Shown: positions 34,567 to 47,081 of the stretch, in pieces
Numbering within the stretch: the stretch's first letter is position 1
How the letters are laid out: the number at the start of each line of letters is the position of its first letter
From: Branchiostoma floridae
Taxonomy: Eukaryota > Chordata > Leptocardii > Amphioxiformes > Branchiostomatidae
DNA: 64,000 nt
NCBI RefSeq assembly: GCF_000003815.2
Contig: NC_049996.1
Coordinates: forward strand, 14,071,929 to 14,135,928
Reading direction: 5' to 3'
Made by a program: the position numbers and the translations under genes
The notes under the pieces: generated by a model
Seen by the model: the letters and a program-made list of their open reading frames with translations, nothing else
Database searches by the model: none
What the model was told of the DNA's origin: nothing

Positions 34567-34962
34567 AGCCTGGTTACCAAACCCCAGCCCGATCTCAAGT
34601 ATCTATCGTGCAGGGGTCTGGCCGGATGGGATAGGAACTCTTCTCAATTTTGCACCTTATAGTGGGCAAAAAACCCCACCAATAGAACAACACAGGATCA
34701 GCAGGAGGTAATTACACCCCTGCCATGATTGGTTAAAGACCCCCAACTGTACTTTTTGAATCCATAAGGTAGCTGATTCGCTACTGTGATAGCCTGCTGA
34801 CCAACTGTGGTGTGTTGTAGCTGGCTACCTGTGGTGAGAGTGGTCATCAATCCTAGGTTCTCCTCCCACTGATCAACGGGCCTTCGAGAACCTTTCTACA
34901 GCCATGTTGCCAGACCCCAACACGAAAGATATATCTTGAGGTTGGGGTATGGAATCCAGGCT
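34567..34962. mobile_element. 396-bp TIR element, TAGCCTGG family, with perfect target duplication
   Basis: The ends start AGCCTGGTTACCAAACCCCA (left) and, in reverse complement, AGCCTGGATTCCATACCCCA (right). Inverted similarity continues for about 65 bp to a shared GGGGTCTGG. The direct repeat AGTGTTGTGCT occurs at 34556-34566 and 34963-34973. Taking the terminus as TAGCC gives a 9-bp duplication, GTGTTGTGC. The interior has no transposase frame. Confidence 0.85.
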
Positions 34963-35365
34963 AGTGTTGTGCTGACGTATTAAGTAGTACCCGCGTCTCG
35001 TACCCAGGACACGAAGTGTTGCGAACATAACACGTAGTAATGACTTAGACTTTCTAGCTGTGAAGAAGGCCAAGGTTGTTGTGTCTATTCGTAAACCAAA
35101 CACAAACGTGCCAGAAACTCATTCAAACTCTCAGTCATTTGTACAAAGTTTTCAACAGTTTACATCACAAAGTATGACCCCCATAAATATAAAGCTTTGC
35201 TTGGTTCAGTATCAAATTCGCGATCGTGTCCCCGAAAAGGCCACTGAATGAAGAAAGACAGACTTAAATAATCAAAATAATGTGTGGGCATTGTCTACTA
35301 TGTTCACTATGTATAGTATGTTTTTCGACCCACCGACCCACTCACTCACACCCCTTATTGGCTAG

Positions 35366-35630
35366 GCCAAATGTTGAACCTTACATTCATATCATACGAC
35401 GTGATGACATAACATAAGCTCCATGTATCATTGCAAGTGGCAAGTTATCTTTTTATGGAAAAATATTGATCTGCTGTGCAACAGTATTTTCCAAGTTTTT
35501 GACCGCTGATTGACGACGCCAAATATTGAACCTTACATTCATACGACATTTTCATAGGTGAAGCTGTATCAGGTTTCAAGTTATCTTTTTATGGAACAAT
35601 ATTGGTCTGCTGTGCAGCAGTAATTTCGCT
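35366..35630. repeat. Diverged tandem duplication, about 150-bp offset
   Basis: TTGAACCTTACATTCATA and AAGTTATCTTTTTATGGAA with TCTGCTGTGCA occur in order at about 35372-35475 and again at 35524-35625. The second copy lost part of the middle. Confidence 0.8.
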
Positions 35631-37176
35631 ACTAGACTGTCTGGTCAAACTTAACTGTCTTGTGAGGACTTTATCACGACAGAAGGGCCAGACGATGATA
35701 ATGGTTTCCAAGTGAGGACACCTATCAGACTACACTCTCGCGTGACAGCATCAAAACACCCGTCAAATACAGCCGGTGGCTGGAAAACGTTTGGCTCACG
35801 GCCAAGGTGTGAAAAATTCAGCTACAAATCCTCTCCTAAGCCCTTCCTTTCATTCTAAACGGCAGAATGTGTTAGGAAGATGGGCTTGTTAAGGTACATG
35901 TTCGGCTGGACAGGGACAGTACGGCTGCCTCAAAGGCTCCCTCCTTTCAACTTCAAGGGAAAGAAAGGCAGCCGAATTTCTGTCCACTCCCCCCCCCCCT
36001 TACTTTGGACAAGAAAAATAGGATTTTCGAGCAATCATGTGCGACCTACATAAAGTCTGTGGCTTACTGTGACCAAATCTAGTCTGTAGCCACAGGCTCT
36101 CTGACAGACAACATTTAAGCCGCCAGAAAACGAGTATTGTCACTATCTGACATGACAATGTTTTCCGGTACACTGCATGGACTGATTGAAAGAGAGCTGT
36201 TTCGCTTCGTCCTAGAACCTCGACTCCAGAAAAGTGTAAGACTTGCACACACATTTTAGGAGATATGCTCTCTCTTTCTGTATTTACACACTACAGTAGC
36301 TGTCAGTGAACACCTAGAAATGTTGGCTTGGGATTTAAATCTTGTACAGAGAGCTTAACAGTAATACGATGTTCTGCATGCTTGTTCTAGTCCGTATCAA
36401 CAATAGGCTGCTATTGTTAAAGACCTTCCTTGGGATAAGTTTACCCTTACCATTGTTGCTGTTTGTCTGTGTCATGTCTTTACTATCTTTTTCGTATGTC
36501 ATACGTGAAAAGAATGTATGGTTGATCCTGTGCCACTTGAAAGGGTGATATTTATCAATGTGTTAGCAGAATGTGCCTGTACTGTACATGACAAGAAAGG
36601 TTGCGTGTTCGAGTCCCACTCATTTAAAGCCTAGCCGGAGGCATTGTGTTCGCTGTGTGTACTACCTGTAAAATTGGCACTAAGGTTTCAAGGTTTTAAT
36701 CTCTACGAGAATACGTACCACGATAAATGGTTGCATTGTTGTGTTTGTAAACATGGCTTGTTTTGCGTCAGGGCCTGAATTTACGCCTCATTTGTGTAGA
36801 AATAAGCCTTTGGGGGTTGCCATGACAGATTGCCTATTGTCTAAGCCCAGTTGCACACTCTATAAACCAACCTGTTATTAGTGTTAACCATAATACCTCT
36901 GGTAAGAAATATTATATCCGTACAAGGTTGGACAAATTCCCCTCCCCCTAAGGTAAAGCGGGTATCACATATTTCTCAAAGCAGAGGTTGGGTCATGGCC
37001 GGGATTTCTACTGGCTATTTCCCCTGCCACTACTACTAGTAACGTTAGTAGTACCCCCGCGCCCCAGTCTTTGCAAGGAGAATAGCTATCACGATGGACT
37101 GCGACGAATTGTGTCAGGCATTCAAAAAGTGGTGACTTGCGGCATGCATTTTGGCGCAGTCCAGTGATGTACTAGC

Positions 37177-37263
37177 CTGGGTACCATCCTATTTCTACCG
37201 GGGCTCCTTGCACAAGCTGCCCCGAAAGAATAGGAGCCCCGGTAGAAATGGGATGGTACCCAG
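37177..37263. mobile_element. Near-perfect hairpin element, TAGCCTGG family
   Basis: A 32-bp left arm (CTGGGTACCATCC...GGGGCTCCT, 37177-37208) pairs with 37232-37263 with one mismatch around a 23-bp spacer. The left side begins TAGCCTGGG like the copies at 57.08 and 61.98 kb. The right terminus stops at CCCAG, so the right end has lost a few bases. Confidence 0.8.
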
Positions 37264-37698
37264 AAAAGTGGTATACACGCGTAAGGTATCAAGGTACACA
37301 TATGTACACCTTCCAAGCATGGTGGTGACCAGGGTACATGGTGACACTGTGTGTACGTGTGGGGCATGGCGCTGCATCACTTATGTCCGCACGTGTAATG
37401 ATGACGACGTATGTTTCGGCGGCCTCTTTCAGACTGGTCAGTCATGGGAAGACGTTAAGGTCAAGTTCAGAGGAGTCAAGTTCGATAATGCAACAACGCC
37501 TTCTCAAATCACTGAAGTGATAGGTCGGAGTATGTCTGTTTTGTTCGTTAGTATGTTTGTTTGTGCAAGTAGTGAAACAGCTGAAGTTTCCTGCGAAAGG
37601 AAAAAAAACTCTCTGTGTTTGGCTTACGATGTCGAGTGATTTGAATTAAATAAATGATTCAAAGGTCTACAATAGCGCCCAAAAGGAGAAAGATATTG

Positions 37699-37912
37699 CA
37701 TGTTTTGGGAAGTTATGCCCCGTACCGGTTTTTGGAAGATATGGCACGTTTTGGAAAGTTACCAGTATGGCACATTTTTTAAAGCCTTAGCATATATTTT
37801 TGAAAGTTATGTTACATTTTGGAAATTATGATACAATTTGGAAAGTTATGGCATGTTTTGGAAAGTTATAGCACATTATAGAAATTCTGGTACTCAAGTC
37901 GTGGCACGTTTT
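37699..37912. repeat. Degenerate tandem repeat, about 20-26-bp unit
   Basis: About ten copies of a unit close to TTTTGGAAAGTTATGGCACG, each with several changes. The array is AT-rich and decayed, with no open frame kept across it. Confidence 0.8.
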
Positions 37913-38976
37913 GTAAACCGCAACAGATCTCCTCTGTAAGTTTGTCAAGGTAAGAGATCTTTTGCCGAAGTTTTGGCGCCGGTAATAATAACAACTAGGT
38001 CATCTGTTATCTTTAAAGCGCCTCATGCCAAGATCATACCCAAAGTTACATGACACCGCTTCAAGTCTCTCTTGGGGGCGATGTGTTCTTGACGTTAAAC
38101 CGAACCGTTTGTGACAGGGCCTGTCCGGCGGGGCATGGTCTCGTCCGCCCCCGACGGTGGGAAGAAATGGTCTCGGCAGGAGATGTGCGGGACATCAGGT
38201 GGTATTGATCATGGAGGAGATAGAGTGTACGTGAACGGTGAGACGGCTAGGCCAAGTTGAAGTGATTCAATGGATGATATCCGAGCGCGCATCAAATTTT
38301 GGCCGTTTCCAAAATTGTCTTAGCTAAATTTTTCGCTTTATGGTAACCAACCTTTTAACTATAATACCTCTGATAACGAAATATCCGTACAATACAAGGT
38401 TTGACAAATCCCCCTCCCCTAAGGTACTAGTACAGCGGGGATCACTAAAATAAAGTTTTCAACATATTATAGATCTTACAAAGCAGCTTCAAGGTAATGG
38501 AAATACATGCCGTGGATTGCAAAAATAAATATCAGGAAACGGATACTATTGGCACGGAACATTCCAAGGTCAAAGAAGTTGTGAAAGAACAAAAATGAAG
38601 AATCTATTGTTCGGCATACTATATTCTGTGTGTTCAATAATTTCTTCAGCCTTCCTGACTACTTTGGTTTCATATTGAAGGCAACTGTTTTTATTTTCTT
38701 TGTCAAACTTTTTTGTTCGCTCGCTCGCATCAGTTTTTGGATTCCCAGAGGATGTCATACATATAACCACATCAACGTGGCCTTACACGGTGGTGAGCGC
38801 GTGTGTCTCTGTCTGCAGTCTGGCTTGGCACGGAATGGGCGTTGTCTCGAGTGTTCGGGACGAGGAATCTCTAAATCGTGAACATCTGTGCCAAGGTCAT
38901 GCCTCGCTGTTCTAAATGCAGATGTTTGGCGTTGCCTGTTTTCTGACTTGTTCTATTCGAAATGTTGGACATTCTC

Positions 38977-39094
38977 TAGTCTCCAAGCAGGGATTGAGTC
39001 GCGGAGATATAGTAGTAGTCGTACTTCGTAAGAGGAGCGTAATTTTTCCGACTACTTCTGATATCCCCGCGACTCAACCTCTGCTTGGAGAGTA
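38977..39094. mobile_element. 118-bp TIR element, CTCCAAGCAG family
   Basis: The left end TAGTCTCCAAGCAGGGATTG and the right end (reverse complement TACTCTCCAAGCAGAGGTTG) continue as paired GAGTCGCGG and GATATAGTAGTAGTCG arms. Flanks GACATTCTC and GAGATTCTA match in 7 of 9 positions, a possible aged 9-bp duplication. A lone CTGCTTGGAG at 39170 may be a second relic. Confidence 0.75.
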
Positions 39095-39663
39095 GAGATT
39101 CTATTTGCTAGGCAAGTGAATGGCCGTCTAGAATTCACGTTAGAACATCAGCCGAAGCCATGCGTCTGCTTGGAGATGGGTCTCGCAGCATCTCTTAGGG
39201 AATCGTTTTCTCGCGAGAAACGGAATCATTTAACTTCTGACCAAGGAGGTTTCATCAATAAAACCTCATTGGTCTAACTTATTAAATTCCCCTTTGAGTT
39301 GTCGAAAAAAATGAGTCTGTGGCACATATTAAAGTGCACCAGGTGAAGCCCACCCTCTTCGTCAGTTTGTTCTTTTCGGCAACTTCAAGTGGGTAATCTG
39401 ACGCCCCTAACAAAGCCGCACCTGACCTCCGAGTTCGGGTCTAAAGTAGCGCACAAAGCCGTGCGTGTTCGAGTGTTTGTGTGCACAATTCGTGACATAA
39501 TATGACTCTGTTAGGCTTCAAAACGTAGTTCAACTCAATTGTGATGTATTACATTCACTGACATTACAGAGACTAGTAGTAGTACTTGAACTCATGAGCC
39601 GCTTTGAAGACTGCATGAATTGTGCGTTTTAATTTACGCGTGTTTATTGGTATTTTGTATGTG

Positions 39664-40808
39664 CACCCCCACCTAACTCCTTCTGCTTTTCCCCCTACCC
39701 GTTCTTCTTTTCCCCCGGACTTCTCCTCAACCCCCGCTGTACTTCTGCTGTGCCCCCGTCCTTCTTCTTGGCCCCCGGTGTACTTCTGCTTGCCCCCCGC
39801 CCTTCTGCTTAACCCCCAATGGCCGCCGTCAACCCGAATTTCACGTGGTCGACACGAAAATCGTTCAGAAAGCAACAAAAACGGTCGCGCCACGGAACCT
39901 TAAATAACCTATTCTCAATGACACATTTTGGGCCACCTTTCTGCCAAGTGGCGTTTCACAACTCCTTCCCAGTCTTTACTTCAAAGGCTCGCCCTCTCGG
40001 TGAAGGGCGTATGCATCCGCCCCGTCAGCATCGGGTACTCACACGAAAGTCGTGCCTAAACACCCTGCACGGCAACGATACACGGTCTCATATATCCTAT
40101 GGTCTGGCAAACAATCTTGGCCACCTCTCTACCAAGTGGCGTCGTACAAATCGCGCTCAATCTCGAGAATACTTCTGCAAAGTCGGGTGAGAAGCGGTTT
40201 GGAGAGAGCGGTAACAGCTATCCATAGAATTGCGCAATAGTCCATATAGCCACTCGAGCCGTCCATGATCCAAGCCGCTTCTCACCCGAATTTGCAGAAG
40301 TGTTCTCGAGATTGAGCGCGATTTGTACGACGCCACTTGGTAGAGAGGTGGCCAAGATTGTTTGCCAGACCATAGGATATATGAGACCGTGTATCGTTGC
40401 CGTGCAGGGTGTTTAGGCACGACTTTCGTGTGAGTACCCGATGCTGACGGGGCGGATGCATACGCCCTTCACCGAGAGGGCGAGCCTTTGAAGTAAAGAC
40501 TGGGAAGGAGTTGTGAAACGCCACTTGGCAGAAAGGTGGCCCAAAATGTGTCATTGAGAATAGGCTATTTCATGTTCCGTGGCGCGACCGTTATTGTTGC
40601 TTTCTGAACGATTTTCGTGTCGACTACGCGAAATTCGGGTTGACGGCGGCCATTGGGGGTTAAGCAGAAGGGCGGGGGGCAAGCAGAAGTACACCGGGGG
40701 CCAAGAAGAAGGACGGGGGCACAGCAGACGTACAGCGGGGGTTAAGGAGAAGTCCGGGGGAAAAGGAGAACGGGTAGGGGGAAAAGCAGAAGGAGTTAGG
40801 TGGGGGTG
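39664..40808. mobile_element. 1145-bp near-perfect palindromic element flanked by a 5-bp target duplication
   Basis: Arms 39664-40202 and 40270-40808 are each 539 bp. They pair with no net length change (paired positions always sum to 80472) and only scattered mismatches, around a 67-bp spacer. The termini are CACCCCCACC and GGTGGGGGTG. Direct repeats ATGTG flank the ends at 39659-39663 and 40809-40813. The outer 170 bp of each arm holds about seven iterations of a roughly 20-bp unit like CTTCTGCTTNNCCCCC. Open frames on opposite strands of the two arms encode almost the same peptide only because of the symmetry. A 5-bp duplication with CAC ends recalls Transib/RAG-type elements, but a foldback element is equally possible. 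Confidence 0.9.
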
Positions 40809-41712
40809 ATGTGTCTCTAGTACATACTCTAGATTTGGTACTTGATATCGTTGTATCGATCATTTGATAACATTTTTCTTCCTAACAAGTATGGCTACTT
40901 TAAACCTTGAAGCGTGACTATGTTGTGTAGTGTGCACGTATGGCTTTTGAATTTGAATTTGATACTCAACATTAAGGTATGCTACGAGAATGTGTTTAAG
41001 TGCTACTTGGTGTCATGGTTCTTTCTCCATGTACCTTGGCAATACTTCATGCTAACTTTTTAAAACGTTACACGGCGATGCCCAAGTTGATATTGAAAGC
41101 TATATCTAGAAACGATAAATTTTGGCATGAAAGTAAGTTAGATACTTCTGAATTATACGGACTGAGCAAACAATGTAAAGCAAATCACCTGGTCTCACAA
41201 CATATGTGCCTAGCGAAAGAAGTATTGGCTAAAAGCCCAGCACCCATCTCCGTTTTTAAGCCCTGGGGTCACACATATATAAGTCACTACAGCAGGGGGC
41301 AAGTCCACCGGTAGTGAAGTGTGTTTAGCTTCCATACTCTTCCTGTTTGCAGAGAAAGAAGTATGTACCGATTTTAAGAGTCTTTGATAAGTATTGGCAA
41401 ACACTACCAAACAGGCATTACAGGATCAGGACGTACGATACAATCTGTCTTAAGGTACAGACAGGTATTTTGCCCAACAGAAAATGTTTCAGATATTTCC
41501 TCTTGGCAGCCTGTTAGGGCTTAAAAACTTGGCAATGATTGTGAACTTCACCATGCCAGAGTACATACCACACTCTTTATAACGTTGAGATCTAAAAGTA
41601 GGGAATTAGGTCACAATACACGTAGATATGATGATACGGGGAGGGGCGCTTGTGTCGTTGTTTGTTGTTTCATTACTTGAATCACGGCGAAGACCAAAAC
41701 CAAATTCCATAG

Positions 41713-41833
41713 GTCGCTTGAAAATAGTTGAAATGGCTAAATAACATAACGGCTAACTCTTCTGGCATGTCATTTATCCATTTGGCCAATTTCTACTATC
41801 TTTCCCGCGATATGTTGAGTCTGGTAGAGACTA
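41713..41833. mobile_element. Relic of the TCTACCAG family
   Basis: The right end reads AGTCTGGTAGAGACTA (41818-41833), and the interior TTTGGCCAATTTCTACTAT matches the copy at 44.7 kb. The left end is reduced to GGTCGCTTGAAAATAG. No target duplication is visible. Confidence 0.65.
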
Positions 41834-42789
41834 CGAAAAACACTCGCCTCAACAAAGACACATGCAAAACGCGTGTAGAACAAGCCGTTTACATCACATC
41901 TACTTGTAGATTAGCCATCTCTAACAAGCATATCACTTCGCACAGCGGACACTCCATTACCAAGGAAATTGGCACTTTTCTTCCACAAAAACCTCCGTCT
42001 GGTTGACATTTGCAAGAGGTGTTTTATCCAAGGGGGACCGGGTTCACTAACAAAACTTGGCGCCGAGAAAATTATCGTACAGCGTAGGCGTACACATTAT
42101 AAGTGACATAAGCAATGGCGACGCGTGTTTTTATAATGTTCATTCAAGATATGATCTCACAGAAATTGGATTAGTTTATTAGAGTGAAAGATGATACGAC
42201 TATCTTCACTTGATCTAATTAGAGCTGCTCAGATTTTATTGGACAGAATCAAACGCACATGACCTAGATGTTCGAAACGTCTGTTCAGTTTCAAGTTGAG
42301 TGACAGGGTATTGGGGGAGGGGGGCACAAAAAGCTTCATAAATGAACGACTGGAAAAAAATCGACAAGCAATTCATTCTAGGGGTCGTAACAATGACATT
42401 AATTTGAAAAGAAGGCGTGACAACTTCCTAAACACCACAGCAATGGTAAATACACATGTCACCTTTTCAAAGCTGTGTTTACGTTGTGCATGAACTGAAA
42501 AATTTGCGGTTGCATTCAAAATGGCGTTACATGATCTTTGCCTATCCAAATAAAGACACCTGTTTTCAGCTGGTGTTGTCTTAGACTGGAGAAAAGCTTT
42601 CCTTACGGCAGGTGTGTTATGTTTTCCCTAAGGGGATAGAGTAGAAGAAAGACTGTGTGGTTTTATTAACACCTGGGAAATATTCTAGGTATGTCCGAAT
42701 GTCGGCCATTTTTTGTCAAGGTCTCTTAAGGACAAATGACTTGGAACTTCAATTGTCAGGACTATATTCTGCTTTTGGTTGTGATAGTT

Positions 42790-43090
42790 TTCACACATTT
42801 TGTAGAGATGTTTAACTTTTTTTATACGAGTTACCCTGCATGGATGTTTCTCTCTACCTTTCAATTTCCTACATACAACTTACAAGGAAGCAGGCTAACG
42901 AAAGTTGCACTTCCCTCTACATCATGTACTAGTAAATTGATATTTCACAAATTTTGTAGACTTTTTAAACGGTCTTTCCTTTCATACGAGTTACCCTGGA
43001 TGTTTCTCTCTAACCCTCAATCTCCTACATACAAGCAAGGAGTCTAACGATGCAAGTAAGTTACACTTCTGCATATAACTACATGTATTG
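42790..43090. repeat. Tandem duplication, about 155-bp period
   Basis: CACA(C/A)ATTTTGTAGA, ATACGAGTTACCCTG, GATGTTTCTCTCTA and TCCTACATACAA appear in order in both copies (from about 42792 and 42947). The second copy is slightly shorter. Confidence 0.8.
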
Positions 43091-44392
43091 ATATTTTCTT
43101 CAGCCCTTTCTGCACTTCTGTCGCACGCGCTAGGCGTCGCTTGTGCACAAAAAATGTCCGAGTGACAAAAGCGAGTAATGAGAGTTAAACATGGCTGGAG
43201 GCAAGGTCATTTCCAGGCCAGTGCACTTACAACGAGCCACTGAGATAAAAACACGCCCTTCAGGTAGATAAATACGCCGCTTCAATAGTTCAGTGGTACA
43301 GTAGTACAATAGTTTCGCGTCATTATGCGCTTAGAACAACGCTTCCTGGGGTGAAGCCTGAAGGACGTTGTGTGTTCAGTCCGCCTCGAGCTTTTCGTTC
43401 CTAACAAGTCCACATTGCTGGAGATTAGACATTCGTACAGGGGATCTTGTCCCCTATTTCTACCCAGAAGTAGTACTTTAGAGGCTTTACGTACATCTTT
43501 CAGTTCTTCCCAAGCCCGCAGCCAGGATTTGGAGGAGGGGGGGTGGTGTAGATTTGGGACTAGCGAGAATCGGAGGTGCGAGATTTCTAGCAAAATGTTC
43601 AAGCTTCAGCCCTCTGAATTTTTATTTGCGATTTCGTGAGGATTTCAAAGTATAAACCGATTTATACTGTATATTATTTACTAGATAACAGCGCTGTCAA
43701 GAGAGGATTCGTTGCTTATCCTTTTTGGATGTGCCTCCCAGTGTGTGTGAGCCTCTCCCTGCCTACGGCCATGCTTCCTATGTATGTTGACAAACAGATA
43801 GAAACTTGTTGTGACAGAAACGTTCGTTCCGGTAACTCCCACAGGTGCCCGACTGAAGGGTTTGACAAACAGACCCCGCGGTTTGATCGACAGCTCCGTC
43901 GGACGGCACGATAGATAAGCATCGCCCAGCAGATGTGTAGGAAGGACGTTGTCATGTCCGATATGTTTCTGCTGAGTGGACATCTAAACATCGCTGAACA
44001 TCTGTTGAATTGAAATTCCTCTGTCAGCACGCAGTAAAGAAAAACTCAAATCGATAGATTTTATTGTAGAAACGCCAAATACTAAACAACTGCATACGAT
44101 TTTATCTGGACGTTCAGATGTTTCAGATAACATCCATCAGTGACGCTGATCACTTCTGAGGCAGAGCAGGTTTTTAATGCTAACAACTACTACGTATACT
44201 ACTAACTACAGTGCTAACTAGAAAGATAGAAAAAGTGTCGCCTAATAGAAGAAAACATGTCTGCCTCATTGCAAATATTAGACTAGTTTACAACTTCCGT
44301 ACCCTGGAAACCAGATTTCTCCGAAGGCCGGCAGCCAAGGCAGGTCTTTCCGATGACCTTTATCAAGCACTCCGGGGATTTGTCATGAAGGG

Positions 44393-44759
44393 TAGCCTCT
44401 ACTAATCTCCAAGCAGATCCTACGGTGCCATAAGATCAAGCAGGCCATCAGCAAGCAGGCGGTATCAAAGCTGGCCAAGGAGTGTAGCCGACTAAGGGAG
44501 TCAAACGGGCACCGGAAGGAAGTTTGATACTATACATTACGCACCGTGGATCTGGTTGGAGATTAAGTCTCTACCAGGTTCCACAGGTCGCTGGAAAAAT
44601 AGAACACACCAGAAGACACTTAACGTACATCCATCCATCCTTACGAGATGAAAGTTTGACCTTTAATAGGCGGCCATCTAACTCCTCTGGCGTGTTTTCT
44701 GTCTTATTTGGCCAATTTCTACTGTGTTTCCAGCGACCTGTGGAGCCTGGTAGAGGCTA
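44393..44759. mobile_element. TCTACCAG-family TIR element split by a nested insertion
   Basis: The left terminus TAGCCTCTAC (44393-44402) is separated from the rest of the element (44566-44759, CTACCAGGTTCCACAGGTCG onward) by a second element. The right end reads GGAGCCTGGTAGAGGCTA and pairs with the left part. Inner landmarks GTGTTTTCTGTCTTATTTGG and CAATTTCTACT match other copies. No coding capacity. Confidence 0.8.
44403..44565. mobile_element. 163-bp CTCCAAGCAG-family element nested in another element
   Basis: Ends TAATCTCCAAGCAGATCC and, inverted, TAATCTCCAACCAGATCC. Flanks AGCCTCTAC (44394-44402) and AGTCTCTAC (44566-44574) match in 8 of 9 positions, so it inserted 10 bp inside the terminus of the surrounding element with a 9-bp target duplication. 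Confidence 0.85.
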
Positions 44760-47081
44760 TATTAAAAGCAGGGAGAGTTTGCCGACTATTGTACTGGCGG
44801 AGGATGGGTCACAAATGAACTCCAGAAACCCCCTTATCTCTTACCAGTATATCTGGATCTGCATCTAGCAACCTGTCTATCTTCTGAAGTGCATAAAAGA
44901 TAAGAGCACTGCCAGTAAAGCCGGCTGGTCAGAAAACTTCGCAATTTAGCTAATCTCTAAACCGATGTAGAGATTTGTTGGGTTCACTTGTTCTTAAAGT
45001 ATTTTGCAAGTTTTTATAAATCTAGAGGTGTGCAATTTTTACAAGGCCATTATTTGTAGCACTTACACATGCTTTGTGCGATGTTGTGCGAATCTTGGTT
45101 TTTGCTAGGTTGGTCGCGTCTTGAGATGATCTATCCTTCCCCATCTCAGTCTGTATCCACGTGCACTACTGGGGTGAACATGGGGTCAGAGAAGGTCAGA
45201 CAGGACTGGGACTGTAATTTAAAGGGGCAAATTATGTTGGTAGTTTTCGCGGTGACCCTTTCTTAAATCTACGGCCGCGTGGCGCGTTGGTACACCCGAT
45301 CCCTCGATACAGTTTACTTGGTAGACCTACCTACCACCATGGTTCAACTGCGAACTCAAAACCATCGCGAACAATCCATGTCTTCTCCCTTCCTACCTTT
45401 CTTTAGGTTTGATATCTTCGAAAAGTTCCATGAAGGCCGGTACATCCCAAGTAGCTACTTGGGTACATCCCGTACCCAGTGCCCTGCCCCGTACTATTAA
45501 ATGTCTGGTCCGCTGGTATGTTATCAGGCCGGGTTATCTGCGGTCCTGCGGTCTCCTCTGGCCGCGGGTTTATAAATCACTTAAACACCGGGTGAAGACA
45601 AGTTCTAACGGCTTGTCGGAAGTGGAAACTCAATGGTGATGCAAGTGGATAGATTTTCCACACTCACTTTAGAAACAAGTGGGCTTTGTGTGTTCCAGAG
45701 TGTATTTGTTACTTCGCTGTGTGTTTTTCATCTTTCATGACGAATTTTTGCCTTGCCGCGGCAGCGGCATGGCCTTGTGGCCACTATTTTCTTGGTTGGA
45801 TGGTTGGATGCATCAATGGTTCAAACAATGTTAACCCAGCCCTTCCAAAGGCCCTTCCGAAGTCCCTTCCCAGTTCTCTTTCTCGTGGACAAACTTACGG
45901 CTTAGGCGACCAACAGTACATCCCCGTCAAGATTTATACCTCCGTTTTACGTATTTGATAACAGTTGTGGTCGGTACTGAAAGCCTCTTAACATCTGGTT
46001 ACATCGAATGAATGAAGCGTTGTATGGTGATATTTCAGATCCATTGTAGTAAAATATTATCAAGTGAATTATCTTACATAACAATTTGCATTAGCTATTC
46101 ATAAAGATGAAATAAATGCCTAATCAGACCAATGCATTGTATGTGAATATATAAGTAGGCAATGACGTCATTAAAACGTCTCAAGAACGTATGACCGCAG
46201 CAAAACGCTAACTTGAGTTCAGTAGAATGCGAGCTCAAAGCGTTACACGAAAAGTCGTAATAAATAATATTTGCGGGTCACTATTTACATTTTAAATACT
46301 AACCCAAGTCCTGTCGCAAGCAATAATTGTTTGTTTGCAATGCATTTTCTGTATGCGACGCATTTTCAGAACGCGTGCCTGCTATCGGTGAGAAACTCCA
46401 GTTAGAGACCTCAGGCCTGTGGTACGTACTAAATTTTCTAGTCTTCATTATATATCCTTTCTTTAAAGTTATCGGGAATTCAGAAGGAAAATTTAACGTC
46501 TTAGAATATGTAAGATAAAATTCTACCTACTCAGTATGTCAAACTCCTAGTTCTATCGTAGTGGTTCCACAAATTATCGTTTTTATTCGGTGTTTTTGTT
46601 GTGGCCAGTCATCATCTTCCGTAGATGACTTTGCTTTGTGCATTGTCGGAAATTTTTGTTACCTTGATGGTACTTCCCTGACACTATAGGTTAACACATT
46701 ATTGAGAAGTGTAATAAATGACACTGTGGTTTGTCCGGCTGTAAACATAATTTCATAAATTTCATAAAACCGAAAAGACGAAGTGAAACAAAACCGCCCC
46801 CCTCCCCAGTCTTTCTATTTACATGCGTGTCTTAGTTTCTTGCTTACCAACTAACGTTTGCCAATCTTTAAGTGTCTTCTCGGGACTGTTTGTTGTAATG
46901 CCTTCATTTTGGTCACAATGACAAAAAAATTAAAGCTGTCGGTGGAGGAGGGTAGCAGATCCCCTCTACCACAAATTGTGAAGAAACACCTAGTATTCTA
47001 TCAATCAAAAATGCATACGCTCATTCCGTTGGTTTTAATGTTGACACAAGAAATTTAACTAATTGTTCAATCTTACCATAG

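Noticed and set aside
39573-40554. Open frames of 60-120 codons on both strands with nearly identical peptides
   Set aside because: They are mirror copies caused by the palindrome arms, lack a known domain, and part of the sequence is low-complexity C-tract repeat.
39664-40808. Direct assignment of the palindrome to ProtoRAG
   Set aside because: Only CAC termini and a 5-bp duplication agree; there is no RAG-like coding sequence and no longer terminal match that I can support.
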